The notes beneath the pieces were generated by a model that saw only the letters and a list, made by a program, of their open reading frames with translations, had not been told where the DNA came from and did no database searches. A program made the translations under genes and the position numbers. Of a stretch of DNA of 64,000 nt, positions 7,584 to 17,800 are shown piece after piece (positions within the stretch are counted from its first letter, which is position 1; each line of letters begins with the position of its first letter). The stretch comes from Vulcaniibacterium gelatinicum (GTDB lineage: Bacteria > Pseudomonadota > Gammaproteobacteria > Xanthomonadales > Xanthomonadaceae): assembly GCF_008033445.1 (NCBI RefSeq), contig NZ_VNKO01000007.1, positions 1 through 64,000 of the forward strand, read 5' to 3'.

Positions 7584-8450
7584 ATGCCGATGAACTACCG
7601 CCATGCCTTCCATGCCGGCAACCACGCCGACGTGCTCAAGCACGTGCTGCTGCTGGCGTTGTGCGACGCGCTGACCGCCAAGCCCGCGCCCTGCTTCGCC
7701 CTGGACACCCACGCCGGGAGCGGGCTGTACGCGCTCGACGCCAAGGCCGCGCAGCGCACCGGCGAGGCGGCCGGCGGCGTGGCGCGCCTGCTCGCCGATC
7801 CGCCGGCCGAACCGCTGCTGCGGCGTTATCTCGAAGCGGTCGCCGCCTGCCGCGAGGCGCACGGCGCCGCGGCCTACCCCGGCTCGCCATGGCTGCTCGC
7901 GCACGCGCTGCGCGCGCAGGACCGGATCGCCTGCTGCGAGCTGCAGGAACAGGAAGCCGAAGCGCTGAAGGCCGCCTTCGCCCACGATCCGCGCGTGGCC
8001 GTGCACCGCCGCGACGGCTATGCCGCGCTGAAGGCGCTGCTGCCGCCGAAGGCCGGCGCCACCCGCTTCGGCCGTGGACTGGTGCTGATGGATCCGCCCT
8101 ACGAGGCCCAGCTCGAGGAGTTCGGCCACGCCCTCGCCGCGCTGCGCGAAGGCCTGGCGCGCTGGCCGCAGGGCGTGTTCGCGCTGTGGTACCCGATCAA
8201 GCTGCGCCGCGCGCTGCAGCCGTTCTACCGCGGCGCCGGCGCCCTGCCGGCGAAGTCGGCGCTGCTCGCCGAGCTGCTGGTGCGGCGCGACGATTCGCCG
8301 CTGCGCATGAACGGCAGCGGCCTGCTGCTGCTGAACACGCCCTGGCGCTTCGATGCACACGTCGCGCCCGCGCTGCAAGCGCTGCGCGACGCGCTCGGCG
8401 AGGACGCGCACGCCCAGGCCCGGCTGGAGTGGCTGCGGCCGCCGGCCTGA
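7584..8450 (+). CDS. rlmJ: 23S rRNA (adenine(2030)-N6)-methyltransferase RlmJ
   Basis: A 288-residue SAM-dependent methyltransferase that modifies A2030 of 23S rRNA. The N-terminus NYRHAFHAGNHADVLKHVLL is the RlmJ signature, DTHAGSGLY is the SAM-binding motif I, and DPPYE (about 170-174) is the catalytic motif of N6-adenine methyltransferases. The size matches the E. coli protein (280 residues). A second ATG two codons in (MNYRH) is equally plausible as the start. It is transcribed divergently from creBCD. Confidence 0.93.
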   Translation: MPMNYRHAFHAGNHADVLKHVLLLALCDALTAKPAPCFALDTHAGSGLYALDAKAAQRTGEAAGGVARLLADPPAEPLLRRYLEAVAACREAHGAAAYPGSPWLLAHALRAQDRIACCELQEQEAEALKAAFAHDPRVAVHRRDGYAALKALLPPKAGATRFGRGLVLMDPPYEAQLEEFGHALAALREGLARWPQGVFALWYPIKLRRALQPFYRGAGALPAKSALLAELLVRRDDSPLRMNGSGLLLLNTPWRFDAHVAPALQALRDALGEDAHAQARLEWLRPPA

Positions 8451-8483
8451 CAAGCCTCTCCGATCGCCGGGCGCGAGCCGCGC

Positions 8484-9119
8484 CTAGCCTCGGCAGCCGT
8501 GGCGCGCCATCGAGGCCAGGATTGCCTCGGTGCTTCCGCGGTTGGCCGACAGGGCTGCACGCAGATCGCCGCACATGCGGCGTCTCTGCATGGCCTGCAG
8601 ACGGCCGCCGAGCGAGCGGTCGGTCAGGGTGAGCCGCATGCGCGGCTCGCTCGCTTCCCAGCGCCCATCGGGGCGCCTCAGCGGATCCTGCCGGAAGTCC
8701 ATGGCAGGTTCCTCGATCACCACATTCAACGGCGCCGGCGGTGCTGGCGTGTCCTCCGCACGCTGGTGTGTTGCCGACGCGACGGGGACGGAATGCGCCT
8801 GTGCGGAACTCACGGATGCAGCCGCGTCACCCGGCGTGGCCGTGCCGACCGATGTGCGGCTCGCAACACGGACTCGGGGCTTCGTCACCCTGGCCGCCGG
8901 GGACGGACGGGCGATGAACGTCACGGTGATGACGGTGTCCTCCGGCCCATCGTCCACCGGCACCGGCCGCTCCCGCAGGAGCCAGGCCACGAACACCGCA
9001 TGGAGCGAGAGGGTGAGCGCCATTGCAGCCACCCGGCCAGGCTCCGCATCGCGCCGGAACGGGGCGCGGGCCTGCGCGGCGGGGGACGAAATCCTTTTCA
9101 GCACACTGCGCTCCTGCAT
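8484..9119 (-). CDS. TonB-like membrane-anchored protein of unknown function
   Basis: About 211 residues. A basic N-terminus is followed by a single membrane segment ([15 protein letters not shown]) and then a Pro/Ala/Thr-rich periplasmic stretch ([13 protein letters not shown]), an architecture resembling the N-terminal anchor of TonB-type proteins. The C-terminal third contains two Cys ([13 protein letters not shown]) that could form a disulfide. No TonB C-terminal domain is recognisable, so I do not call it TonB. The start is uncertain: an ATG (chosen) or a GTG ten codons upstream; neither has a good Shine-Dalgarno sequence. Convergent with rlmJ. Confidence 0.65.
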   Translation of the reverse strand: MQERSVLKRISSPAAQARAPFRRDAEPGRVAAMALTLSLHAVFVAWLLRERPVPVDDGPEDTVITVTFIARPSPAARVTKPRVRVASRTSVGTATPGDAAASVSSAQAHSVPVASATHQRAEDTPAPPAPLNVVIEEPAMDFRQDPLRRPDGRWEASEPRMRLTLTDRSLGGRLQAMQRRRMCGDLRAALSANRGSTEAILASMARHGCRG

Positions 9120-9244
9120 TCGTGACGGCGGGTCGAGGATTGACGGCACCGGCGACGGTCGGCGGCAGGCGCGTGAGGATAACAGCGGCTGCCGGCCATC
9201 CGGGCCTGTGCGAGAATCCGCCCCCCTTCCCTGCGCACCCTGCC

Positions 9245-10174
<930 letters not shown>

Positions 10175-10284
10175 TTCCGTCGTCGCAGCGCGCGGCGGGC
10201 CTGTCCTGCAGCGCGTGCACATGTCGGCTGCTTCGAGCAGGGCGCCGGCATGCGCGGTACGCGTGCGCACGTCAGCAGCTTCGG

Positions 10285-10461
10285 GCGGGGGGTGTCGCGT
10301 CAAGCGCGCCATGGATGGCGCGCGCGCGAGTCAGGACAGGGTGAGCCCAAGCCGCTCGCGCGGCACTGCCGCGCGGCTTGGGCGAACGCCCGGCGCGCTG
10401 CGCCGGGCCGGGAGAGCCGCGCAGCGGCGTCCCTGACCGAGCAGAGAGCGACACCCCCCGC
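10285..10461. repeat. 177-bp nested palindromic element
   Basis: Nearly all of the gap of about 340 bases between the convergent DUF808 and chrA genes is occupied by one structured element. Its outer ends are a perfect 14-bp inverted repeat (GCGGGGGGTGTCGC at 10285-10298, GCGACACCCCCCGC at 10448-10461). Inside are three further perfect hairpins: GCGCGCCAT/ATGGCGCGC (10304-10323), GCCCAAGCCGC/GCGGCTTGGGC (10345-10383, with an inner GCGGCA/TGCCGC stem) and CCCGGCGC/GCGCCGGG (10389-10407). No gene is supported here. It may be a miniature transposable element, a structured RNA or an elaborate bidirectional terminator. Confidence 0.75.
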
Positions 10462-10513
10462 GCACCGGACCCGGGACGACCAAGCCCACCGCACCCAAAC
10501 CGAACACGGCAGC

Positions 10514-11809
10514 TCAACCAACAACCCCACCCGCCTGCGCCAGCACGCCGAGCGCGCCGGCGCCGAGCACCACCGCGACGATGTTCCAGCGCCAGCGTGC
10601 CAGTCCCAGCCAGGCCAGCAGCGCCAGCGCCAGCACGAACGCCCCTTCGGCCAAGGGGCGATGCGCCAGCAACTGCCAGCCGAACCACAACGCCAGATGC
10701 GCGATCACCCCGACCACCGCGGCGGTGATCGCCGCCAGCGTCGCACTGGCGGCCGGCCACTCGCGCAGACGCTCGATCCAGGGCGCCGCCGGCAACACGA
10801 ACAGGAAACTCGGCAGGAACGTCGCCCACACCGTCACCCCCGCCCCCAACAGCGCCGAGGCCAACGGCGACGCCAGATCCGGGTGCTGCCAGCCCCCGAC
10901 GAAACCCACGAACTCCAGCACCAGGATCAACGGCCCGGGCGTGGACTCGGCCAGCCCCAACCCCACCAGCATCTGCTCCGGTGCCAACCAGCCGTGCACC
11001 TCCACCGCCTGCTGCGCGACATAGGGCAGCACCGCGTAGGCCCCGCCGAGCGTGACCAGCGCGGCCTTGCTGAAGAACACCCCCATCGCCCAGGCCGTGC
11101 TGTCGCCGCCCAGCCAGACGCGCACCGCCAGCAGCGGCAGCCACCACAGCAGCAGGCACACACCGGCCACCCCTGCGGCATGACGCAGCGCCGGGCGCAG
11201 CGCGAAGGCCCGCGCAGCCCCTTCCGCCACCGCCCCGTGCGCCGCCTCCTGCGGCAACCAGCGCGGCGCCAACCGCCACACCACCAACCCAGCCAGGGCC
11301 GCCCCGGCCACCACCAGCGGGAATGGCGCGTCCGCCGCGATCGCCAGCAGCGCCGCCAGCGCCAGCGCACCGGCGAAAGCGGTCCGCATGACCCGCCGCC
11401 CGATCCGCAGCACCGCATGGGCGATGATCCCGAGCACCGCCGCCTGCACCCCGGCCAACGCCGCCGCCACCGCCGGCACGCTGCCGAAACGCATGTACAC
11501 CCAGCCCAGCAGCGCCATGACCAGCGCCGCCGGCAGCACGAACAGCGCGCCCGCGGCGACCCCGCCACGAATGCCGTGCAGGCGCCAGCCCAGGTAGGTG
11601 GCCAGCTGCATCGCCTCCGGCCCCGGCAGCAACATGCAGTAGTTGAGCCCGTGCAGGAACGTCGCCTCGTCCACCCAGCGCCGCCGCTCCACCAGCTCGG
11701 CGTGCATCAGCGCGATCTGCCCCGCCGGCCCGCCGAAGTTGATCCAGCCCAGGCGGTGCCAGAACCGCAGCGCCTCGGCGAAGCGCGGCCCGGCGCGGGG
11801 CCCCGCCAT
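10514..11809 (-). CDS. chrA: Chromate efflux transporter ChrA (two-domain, long chain)
   Basis: About 431 residues, a multi-pass membrane protein of the CHR superfamily that exports chromate. Both homologous halves are present: the first opens with FWHRLGWINFGGPAGQIALM and has LLPGPEAMQLATYLGW; the second has KAALVTLGGAYAVLPYV and ESTPGPLILVLEFVGF. The FGGP and PGP-type motifs of both halves are intact. The start is an ATG 4 bases after the yjbR-like stop; a GTG seven codons upstream would overlap that gene by 17 bases. It forms a two-gene unit with the MmcQ/YjbR gene. Confidence 0.9.
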   Translation of the reverse strand: MAGPRAGPRFAEALRFWHRLGWINFGGPAGQIALMHAELVERRRWVDEATFLHGLNYCMLLPGPEAMQLATYLGWRLHGIRGGVAAGALFVLPAALVMALLGWVYMRFGSVPAVAAALAGVQAAVLGIIAHAVLRIGRRVMRTAFAGALALAALLAIAADAPFPLVVAGAALAGLVVWRLAPRWLPQEAAHGAVAEGAARAFALRPALRHAAGVAGVCLLLWWLPLLAVRVWLGGDSTAWAMGVFFSKAALVTLGGAYAVLPYVAQQAVEVHGWLAPEQMLVGLGLAESTPGPLILVLEFVGFVGGWQHPDLASPLASALLGAGVTVWATFLPSFLFVLPAAPWIERLREWPAASATLAAITAAVVGVIAHLALWFGWQLLAHRPLAEGAFVLALALLAWLGLARWRWNIVAVVLGAGALGVLAQAGGVVG

Positions 11810-11813
11810 CGGC

Positions 11814-12164
11814 TCAGTCGGCGAGCTCACGCTGCAGCTTCTTCGGCAGGCGGGCGCGCACCAGCTCGTAGGCGCGGCGGACGAGCGCGCGCAGCTCGGC
11901 CGCGGGCAGCCGCGCGGGGTCCGGCACCTGCACCCACTTCGCCCGCGCCAGGTACGGGGCCGGCACGAACCCCGGCTGCCCGGTCAGTTCCAGGAAGCGT
12001 CCGTCCTCGACCTTGAAGCTCAAGGCCCCGGCCTGCGGCCCGCGCAGGCACAGCACGCAGAACATCTTCCCGGCCACGGTGAAGACCAGGTCGTCCTCCC
12101 ACTTCAGGCCGGCCTCGACCCCGGGCCAGCCGGCCGTCAACCGCCGCAGCACATGTTCGTCCAT
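11814..12164 (-). CDS. MmcQ/YjbR family protein
   Basis: A 116-residue single-domain protein of the MmcQ/YjbR fold (CyaY-like, often annotated as DNA-binding). Characteristic features are the WPGVEAGLKW start, the GKMFCVLCLRG strand, FKVEDGRFLELTGQPGF and the PYLARAKWVQVPD block. Its role is not established. It lies immediately upstream of chrA on the same strand and is probably co-transcribed. The gap to the divergent GNAT gene is 43 bases and contains the start signals of both. Confidence 0.85.
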   Translation of the reverse strand: MDEHVLRRLTAGWPGVEAGLKWEDDLVFTVAGKMFCVLCLRGPQAGALSFKVEDGRFLELTGQPGFVPAPYLARAKWVQVPDPARLPAAELRALVRRAYELVRARLPKKLQRELAD

Positions 12165-12207
12165 CGTCTAGAGCTTAGCTTCACTTCCTCCGTGGCAGGC
12201 TCCGCGC

Positions 12208-12780
12208 ATGGCCGCCCGCAACCGTCTCCCGCCCTGGCATGAGCAGCTGCGCCTGGCCAACGGCCGCGAGGTGCTGATCCGCCCGATCCGTCCCGAGGAC
12301 GCCGGTCCGCTGCGCGCCGGCTTCGGCCTGCTGCATCCGGAGGAGATCCGGCAGCGCTTCCTCTACACGATGAAGGAACTCACGCCGGAGATGGCCGAGC
12401 GCCTGACCCGGCCCGACCCGCGGCGCGAATTCGCGCTGGTCGCGGCCGAGCCGCTGCCGCCGGGGGAGGCGCTGGTGGGCGCGGTCGCCCGGGTCGCGAT
12501 CGGCGACGACCCGCGCGAGGCCGAGTTCGCGATCCTGGTCAGCCACTACATCGCCGGGATGGGCCTGGGCCGGCACCTGATGCGCCGGCTGGTGCGCTGG
12601 GCGCGGGGCCGCAAGCTCGAGCGCCTGTACGGCGACGTGCTCGAGCACAACCAGCCGATGCTGGCGCTGGCCGAATCCATGGGCTTCCGCCGCATGCACA
12701 CCGGCACGCCGGGCCTGGTGCGGGTGGTGCTGGAGCTGGGCGGCGAGGCCCAGGAACGCAACCGCTCCGAGGCCGCCTGA
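12208..12780 (+). CDS. GNAT-family N-acetyltransferase (Pat-like)
   Basis: A 190-residue acetyltransferase. REVLIRPIRPEDAGPLRAGF and LHPEEIRQRFLYTMKELTPE resemble the stand-alone GNAT domain of protein acetyltransferase Pat/YfiQ, and the acetyl-CoA loop is YIAGMGLGRHLMRRLVRWAR (about 112-131). It could acetylate proteins such as acyl-CoA synthetases; this is an inference from resemblance only. It leads a run of plus-strand genes but is separated from the next by about 140 bases. Confidence 0.8.
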   Translation: MAARNRLPPWHEQLRLANGREVLIRPIRPEDAGPLRAGFGLLHPEEIRQRFLYTMKELTPEMAERLTRPDPRREFALVAAEPLPPGEALVGAVARVAIGDDPREAEFAILVSHYIAGMGLGRHLMRRLVRWARGRKLERLYGDVLEHNQPMLALAESMGFRRMHTGTPGLVRVVLELGGEAQERNRSEAA

Positions 12781-12921
12781 GCCGCCGCATCCGGAGTGCC
12801 GGGCGCTGCCGACGAACGGCATGCCGCCCCTGCGCATTGCGGACGTATTCCGCAGGAAGGGGGCCGGCGGCTGGCGGAGCCGCGCACGTCCACGGAAGGG
12901 CCCTCCTCCCGGAGTCGCGCA

Positions 12922-13971
12922 ATGGCCATTGACGAAGCAAGACTCAACGAATTCCTCGGTCGGGCGGTCGGCGATCTCGGCGCCGCCATTTCCTCCACCC
13001 TGATGCTGGTCGGCGACAAGCTCGGGTTCTACCGGGCGCTCGCCGCACAACCGCTGACGCCGGCCGAACTCGCCGCGCGCACGGGGACGCACGAGCGCTA
13101 CGTGCGCGAATGGCTGGCCAACCAGGCCGCCGGCGGTTACGTGAGCTTCGACCCCGCCAGTGGCCGCTACGGCCTCGACGAAGTCCAGGCGCTATGCCTG
13201 GCCGACCCCGACGGGCCGGTGGACCTGCCCGGCGCCTACGAGGTGGTGCAGGACACCTTCCACGTGCTCGAACGCACCCTCGAGAACTTCCGCACCGGCA
13301 AGGGCATGGAATGGGGCGAGCACCATCCGTGCCTGTTCCGCGGCACCGAGCGCTTCTTCCGCGCCGGCTACAACGCGCACCTGCTCGGCGAGTGGCTGCC
13401 CGCGCTCGAGGGCGTGGTGGAGAAGCTGAAAGCCGGCGCCAAGGTCGCCGACGTCGGCTGCGGCCACGGCGCCAGCACCACGCTGATGGCCAGGGCGTTC
13501 CCCGATTCGGAGTTCGTCGGCTACGACTACCACGGCCCGTCCATCGAAGTGGCGCGCCAGCGCGCGCGGGAGGCCGGCGTGGACAACGCACGTTTCGAAA
13601 CCGCCGACGCCACCGGCTACGACGAGGCGGACTTCGACCTGATCTGCTTCTTCGACTGCCTGCACGACATGGGCGATCCGGTCGGCGCGGCCCGGCATGC
13701 GCGCGACGCGCTGGCGTCCGATGGCACCTGCATGCTGGTCGAGCCCTTCGCCGGCGACAGCGTGGAGGCCAACCTCAATCCGGTCGGCCGCGTGTACTAC
13801 GGCGCCTCCTCGCAGATCTGCGTGCCGGTGTCGCTGGCCCGCAACGGGCTAGCGCTCGGCGCGCAGGCCGGCGAGGCGCGTCTGCGCGAGGTGATGATCG
13901 CGGCCGGCTTCGGCCGGTTCCGCCGCGCCACCGAGACCCCCTTCAACCTGGTGCTCGAAGCACGCCCCTGA
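12922..13971 (+). CDS. Class I SAM-dependent methyltransferase with winged-helix N-domain
   Basis: A 349-residue protein. Residues about 35-85 (PAELAARTGTHERYVREWLA, GYVSF) form the winged-helix dimerisation domain seen in many O-methyltransferases, and VADVGCGHGASTTLMARAF (about 175-193) is SAM motif I. The C-terminal Rossmann domain ends NLVLEARP. The substrate is unknown. GGAG lies 7 bases before the chosen ATG. The next gene starts 12 bases after the stop, so it likely forms an operon with the DUF4242 and haemoglobin genes. Confidence 0.82.
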   Translation: MAIDEARLNEFLGRAVGDLGAAISSTLMLVGDKLGFYRALAAQPLTPAELAARTGTHERYVREWLANQAAGGYVSFDPASGRYGLDEVQALCLADPDGPVDLPGAYEVVQDTFHVLERTLENFRTGKGMEWGEHHPCLFRGTERFFRAGYNAHLLGEWLPALEGVVEKLKAGAKVADVGCGHGASTTLMARAFPDSEFVGYDYHGPSIEVARQRAREAGVDNARFETADATGYDEADFDLICFFDCLHDMGDPVGAARHARDALASDGTCMLVEPFAGDSVEANLNPVGRVYYGASSQICVPVSLARNGLALGAQAGEARLREVMIAAGFGRFRRATETPFNLVLEARP

Positions 13972-13983
13972 GGAGCCCCGGCC

Positions 13984-14256
13984 ATGCCCCGCTACGTCAT
14001 CGAACGCAACCTGCCCGGCGCCGGCCAACTGCCGGCGGAACAACTGCGCGCGATCTCGCAGAAGTCCTGCCGCGTGCTCGACGCGCTCGGCCCGCGGATC
14101 CAGTGGGACCGCAGCTACGTCACCGACGACAAGATCTACTGCGTGTACATCGCTCCCAGCGAGGATCTGGTCCGCGAACACGCTCGCCAGGGCGGCTTCC
14201 CGGCCGACCGGGTTGCCGAAGTGAAGGCCGTGATCGATCCGGTCACGGCGGAATAG
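13984..14256 (+). CDS. DUF4242 family small protein
   Basis: A 90-residue single-domain protein with the DUF4242 pattern: MPRYVIERNLPGAG at the start, SYVTDDKIYCVYIAPSEDLV in the middle and REHARQGGFPADRVAEVKAV at the end. It has a ferredoxin-like fold in known relatives, one of which (SCO4226 of Streptomyces) binds nickel. No signal peptide is present, so it should be cytoplasmic. It sits between a methyltransferase and an exported haemoglobin; a shared redox or metal-stress role is inference. Confidence 0.82.
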   Translation: MPRYVIERNLPGAGQLPAEQLRAISQKSCRVLDALGPRIQWDRSYVTDDKIYCVYIAPSEDLVREHARQGGFPADRVAEVKAVIDPVTAE

Positions 14257-14295
14257 CGCACAGAAGTGAACCCAAACCAGGGGAAGGAGGTCCGT

Positions 14296-14790
14296 ATGCG
14301 TCCGCTGTCCCACCGCGCACGCGCGGCGCTTGCCGCGCTCGTCCTCGCCTTCGCGCCTGCAGTGCAGGCGCAGGCCGAGCGCAGCGACGAAGCCGAGCCC
14401 GCGCAGCAGTCCCTGTACGACCGCCTGGGCGGCCTGATGCCGATCTCGGTCGTGGTCAGCGACTTCATTGACGTGCTGGTGCCCGATCCGGTGCTGAACG
14501 CGAACCCGGCCATAGACGCCGCGCGCCAGCGCGTGCCCGCGCCGTACCTCAAGTACCACGTGACCTCGCTGGTCTGCCAGGTCACCGGCGGCCCCTGTCA
14601 GTACCAGGGCCGGAACATGAAGGACGCGCACGCGCACCTGGACATCAGCGAGCACGAATGGAAGCGGATGGTCGCGCTGTTCAAGGACGTGCTGGCCAGG
14701 CACAAGGTGCCGGAGCGGGAGACGCGCGAGCTGCTGGAGATCGTCGCCTCGACCAAGGGCGACATCGTGGCGGCGACCGCCGCGAAGTGA
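14296..14790 (+). CDS. Exported group 1 truncated haemoglobin
   Basis: A 164-residue protein with a clear signal peptide (AALAALVLAFAPAVQAQA, cut near residue 22) and a 2-on-2 haemoglobin domain: SLYDRLGGLMPISVVVSDF, the group 1 segment LKYHVTSLVCQVTGGPCQY and NMKDAHAHLDISEHEWKRM, where the His of DAHAHL is the expected proximal haem ligand. It should bind haem and O2 or NO in the periplasm. The start ATG is preceded by a perfect GGAAGGAGG. A leaderless truncated haemoglobin would be cytoplasmic, so the exported form is noteworthy. It lies 39 bases after the DUF4242 gene. Confidence 0.88.
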   Translation: MRPLSHRARAALAALVLAFAPAVQAQAERSDEAEPAQQSLYDRLGGLMPISVVVSDFIDVLVPDPVLNANPAIDAARQRVPAPYLKYHVTSLVCQVTGGPCQYQGRNMKDAHAHLDISEHEWKRMVALFKDVLARHKVPERETRELLEIVASTKGDIVAATAAK

Positions 14791-14896
14791 GGGTGGCGCC
14801 GGACGCAGGCCGGCGCGCACCGCCGCTCGCGTAAACTGACGGCCCCGCGCTGGGGGCGGCATGCCGCCTCCGGCGCTGCCGTCGTTTTGCGTGCCG

Positions 14897-17800
14897 ATGA
14901 CCGACACCTTCGCCTTCCCCGCTCCCCCCCTGCCCCGCCCCGGCCAGCAGCGCGCCTACTGGCACGCGCCGGCATCCGCGTCCGGGCTTGCCTTCGCCAT
15001 CGCCGGCGCCGCCCAGGCGCACGCCGGGCCGGTGCTCGCGGTCGCGCGCGACAACCACGCCGCGCACCAGCTCGAATCCGACCTGCGCACCCTGCTCGCC
15101 GGCGTCGCGGACCTGCCGGTCGTGCACTTCCCGGACTGGGAGACGCTGCCCTACGACCGCTTCAGCCCGCATCCGGACATCGTCAGCCAGCGCCTGGCCA
15201 CGCTGCTGCGGCTGCCGTCGCTGCGGCGCGGGATCGTGGTGGTGCCGGTGCAGACCCTGATGCAGCGGCTGGCGCCGGTGCGCTACGTGGTCGGCAGCAG
15301 CTTCGACGTGCGCGTGGGCCAGCGGCTCGACCTGGAGGCGGAGAAGCAGCGCCTGATCGCCGCCGGCTACCGCCACGTGCCGCAGGTGTACGACCCGGGC
15401 GACTTCGCGGTGCGCGGCGGCCTGCTCGACGTGTACCCGATGGGCGCCGACACGCCCTACCGGGTCGAACTGCTGGACGAGGAGATCGATTCGATCCGCG
15501 CCTTCGACCCGGAGACGCAGCGCTCGCAGGAGAAGGTGGAGGCGGTGCGCCTGCTGCCCGGCCGCGAGCTGCCCACCGACGAGGCCGCGGTGAAGCGCGC
15601 GCTCGACGCGCTGCGCGAGCGCTTCGACATAGACGCGCGCCGCAGCGCGCTGTACCAGGACCTCAAGGCCGGCCTGGCGCCGGCCGGGATCGAGTACTAC
15701 CTGCCGCTGTTCTTCGAGCAGACCGCGACCCTGTTCGACTATCTCGACGCGGCACTGCTGCCGGTGCTGGGCGAGGGCGCGCTCGACGCCGCCGGCGCCT
15801 TCTGGGCGCAGACCCAGGAACGCTACGAGCAGCGCCGCCACGACCTGGAACGCCCGCTGCTGCCGCCGGCCGAGCTGTACCTGCCGCCGGAGGCGCTGCG
15901 CGAGCGGCTCAACCGCATCGCGCGTGTGGACGTGCTCGGCGCCGACGCCGCGCGCGGCGAGCAGGCGCACGCGCTCGGCCTGCCACCGGCGCCGACCCTG
16001 CCGCTCGCGGCCCGGGACGCGGCGCCGGCCGCGGCCTTGCAGTCGTTCCTGTCCAGCTACCCGGGCCGGGTGCTGGTGGCGGCCGATTCGGCCGGTCGGC
16101 GCGAGGCGCTGCTGGAGGTGCTGCACGCGGCCGGGCTGCGGCCGGAGGTGCTGGCGGACTGGGCGGCGTTCGTCGCCGGGACGGCCCGCTTCGCCATCGC
16201 CGTGGCCCCGCTCGACGACGGCTTCGCGGCGGATGCGCCGGCCTTCGTCGTCCTCACCGAGCGCCAGCTGTTCCCCGAACGCGCCGCGCAGCCGCGCCGC
16301 CGGCGGCGCGCGGGGCGCGAGCCGGAGGCGATCATCCGCGACCTCGGCGAACTCGCCGAAGGCGCGCCGATCGTGCACGAGGACCATGGCGTCGGCCGCT
16401 ACCGCGGCCTGGTGACGCTGGAGGCCGGCGGCACTCCCGGCGAATACCTCGAAATCGAATACGCCAAGGGCGACCGCCTGTACGTGCCGGTGGCGCAGCT
16501 CGACCGGATCAGCCGCTACTCCGGCGCCTCGCCGGAAACCGCGCCGCTGCACTCGCTGGGCGGCGAGCAGTGGCAGAAGGCCAGGCGCAAGGCCGCGGAG
16601 AAGGTGCGCGACGTCGCCGCCGAACTGCTGGAGATCCAGGCCAGGCGGCAGGCCCGCGCCGGGCTCGCGTTGCAACTGGACCGCGCCCTGTACGAGCCGT
16701 TCGCGGCCGCGTTCCCGTTCGAGGAAACGCCGGACCAGCTCGCCGCGATCGAGGCGGTGATCCGCGACCTGTCGTCCTCGCAGCCGATGGACCGCGTGGT
16801 CTGCGGCGACGTCGGCTTCGGCAAGACCGAGGTCGCGGTGCGCGCCGCGTTCGTCGCCGCCACCGCCGGCAAGCAGGTCGCGGTGCTGGTGCCGACCACG
16901 CTGCTGGCCGAGCAGCACTACCGCAACTTCCGCGACCGTTTCGCCGACTGGCCGATCCGGGTCGAGGTGCTGTCGCGGTTCAAGACCAGGAAGGAGATCG
17001 AGGCCGAGCTGCAGCGGCTGGCGGAGGGCAAGCTCGACGTGGTCGTCGGCACCCACCGGCTGCTGCAGCCGGACGTGCGCTTCAAGGACCTGGGGCTGGT
17101 GATCGTGGACGAGGAACAGCGCTTCGGCGTGCGCCAGAAGGAAGCGCTGAAGGCGCTGCGCGCCAACGTGCACCTGCTCACCCTCACCGCCACGCCGATC
17201 CCGCGCACGCTCAACATGGCCCTGTCCGGGCTGCGCGACCTGTCCATCATCGCCACCCCGCCCGCGCACCGGCTGGCGGTGCAGACCTTCGTCACGCCGT
17301 GGGACGGGGCGCTGCTGCGCGAGGCGTTCCAGCGCGAGCTGGCGCGCGGCGGCCAGGTGTACTTCCTGCACAACGACGTCGAGACCATCGGCCGCATGCA
17401 GCGCGACCTGCAGGAGCTGGTGCCGGAGGCGCGGATCGGCATCGCCCACGGGCAGATGCCCGAGCGCGAGCTGGAGCAGGTGATGCTCGACTTCCACAAG
17501 CAGCGCTTCAACGTGCTGCTGTGCACGACCATCATCGAGTCCGGCATTGACATCCCCAACGCCAACACCATCGTCATCAACCGCGCCGACCGCTTCGGCC
17601 TGGCGCAGCTGCACCAGTTGCGCGGCCGGGTCGGCCGCTCCCACCACCGCGCCTACGCCTACCTGGTGGTGCCGGACGACCGCAGCATCACCGCCGACGC
17701 GCGCAAGCGGCTGGACGCGATCGCCTCGATGGACGAGCTGGGCGCCGGCTTCACCCTCGCCACCCACGACCTGGAGATCCGCGGCGCGGGCGAGCTGCTG

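Noticed and set aside
8484-9119. Calling the anchored protein TonB
   Set aside because: Only the N-terminal anchor and Pro-rich stretch resemble TonB; the C-terminal TonB domain and ExbB/ExbD neighbours are missing.
10250-12016. Plus-strand open frame opposite chrA
   Set aside because: Low-complexity Gln/Arg/His protein without motifs; chrA on the minus strand shows both CHR domains.
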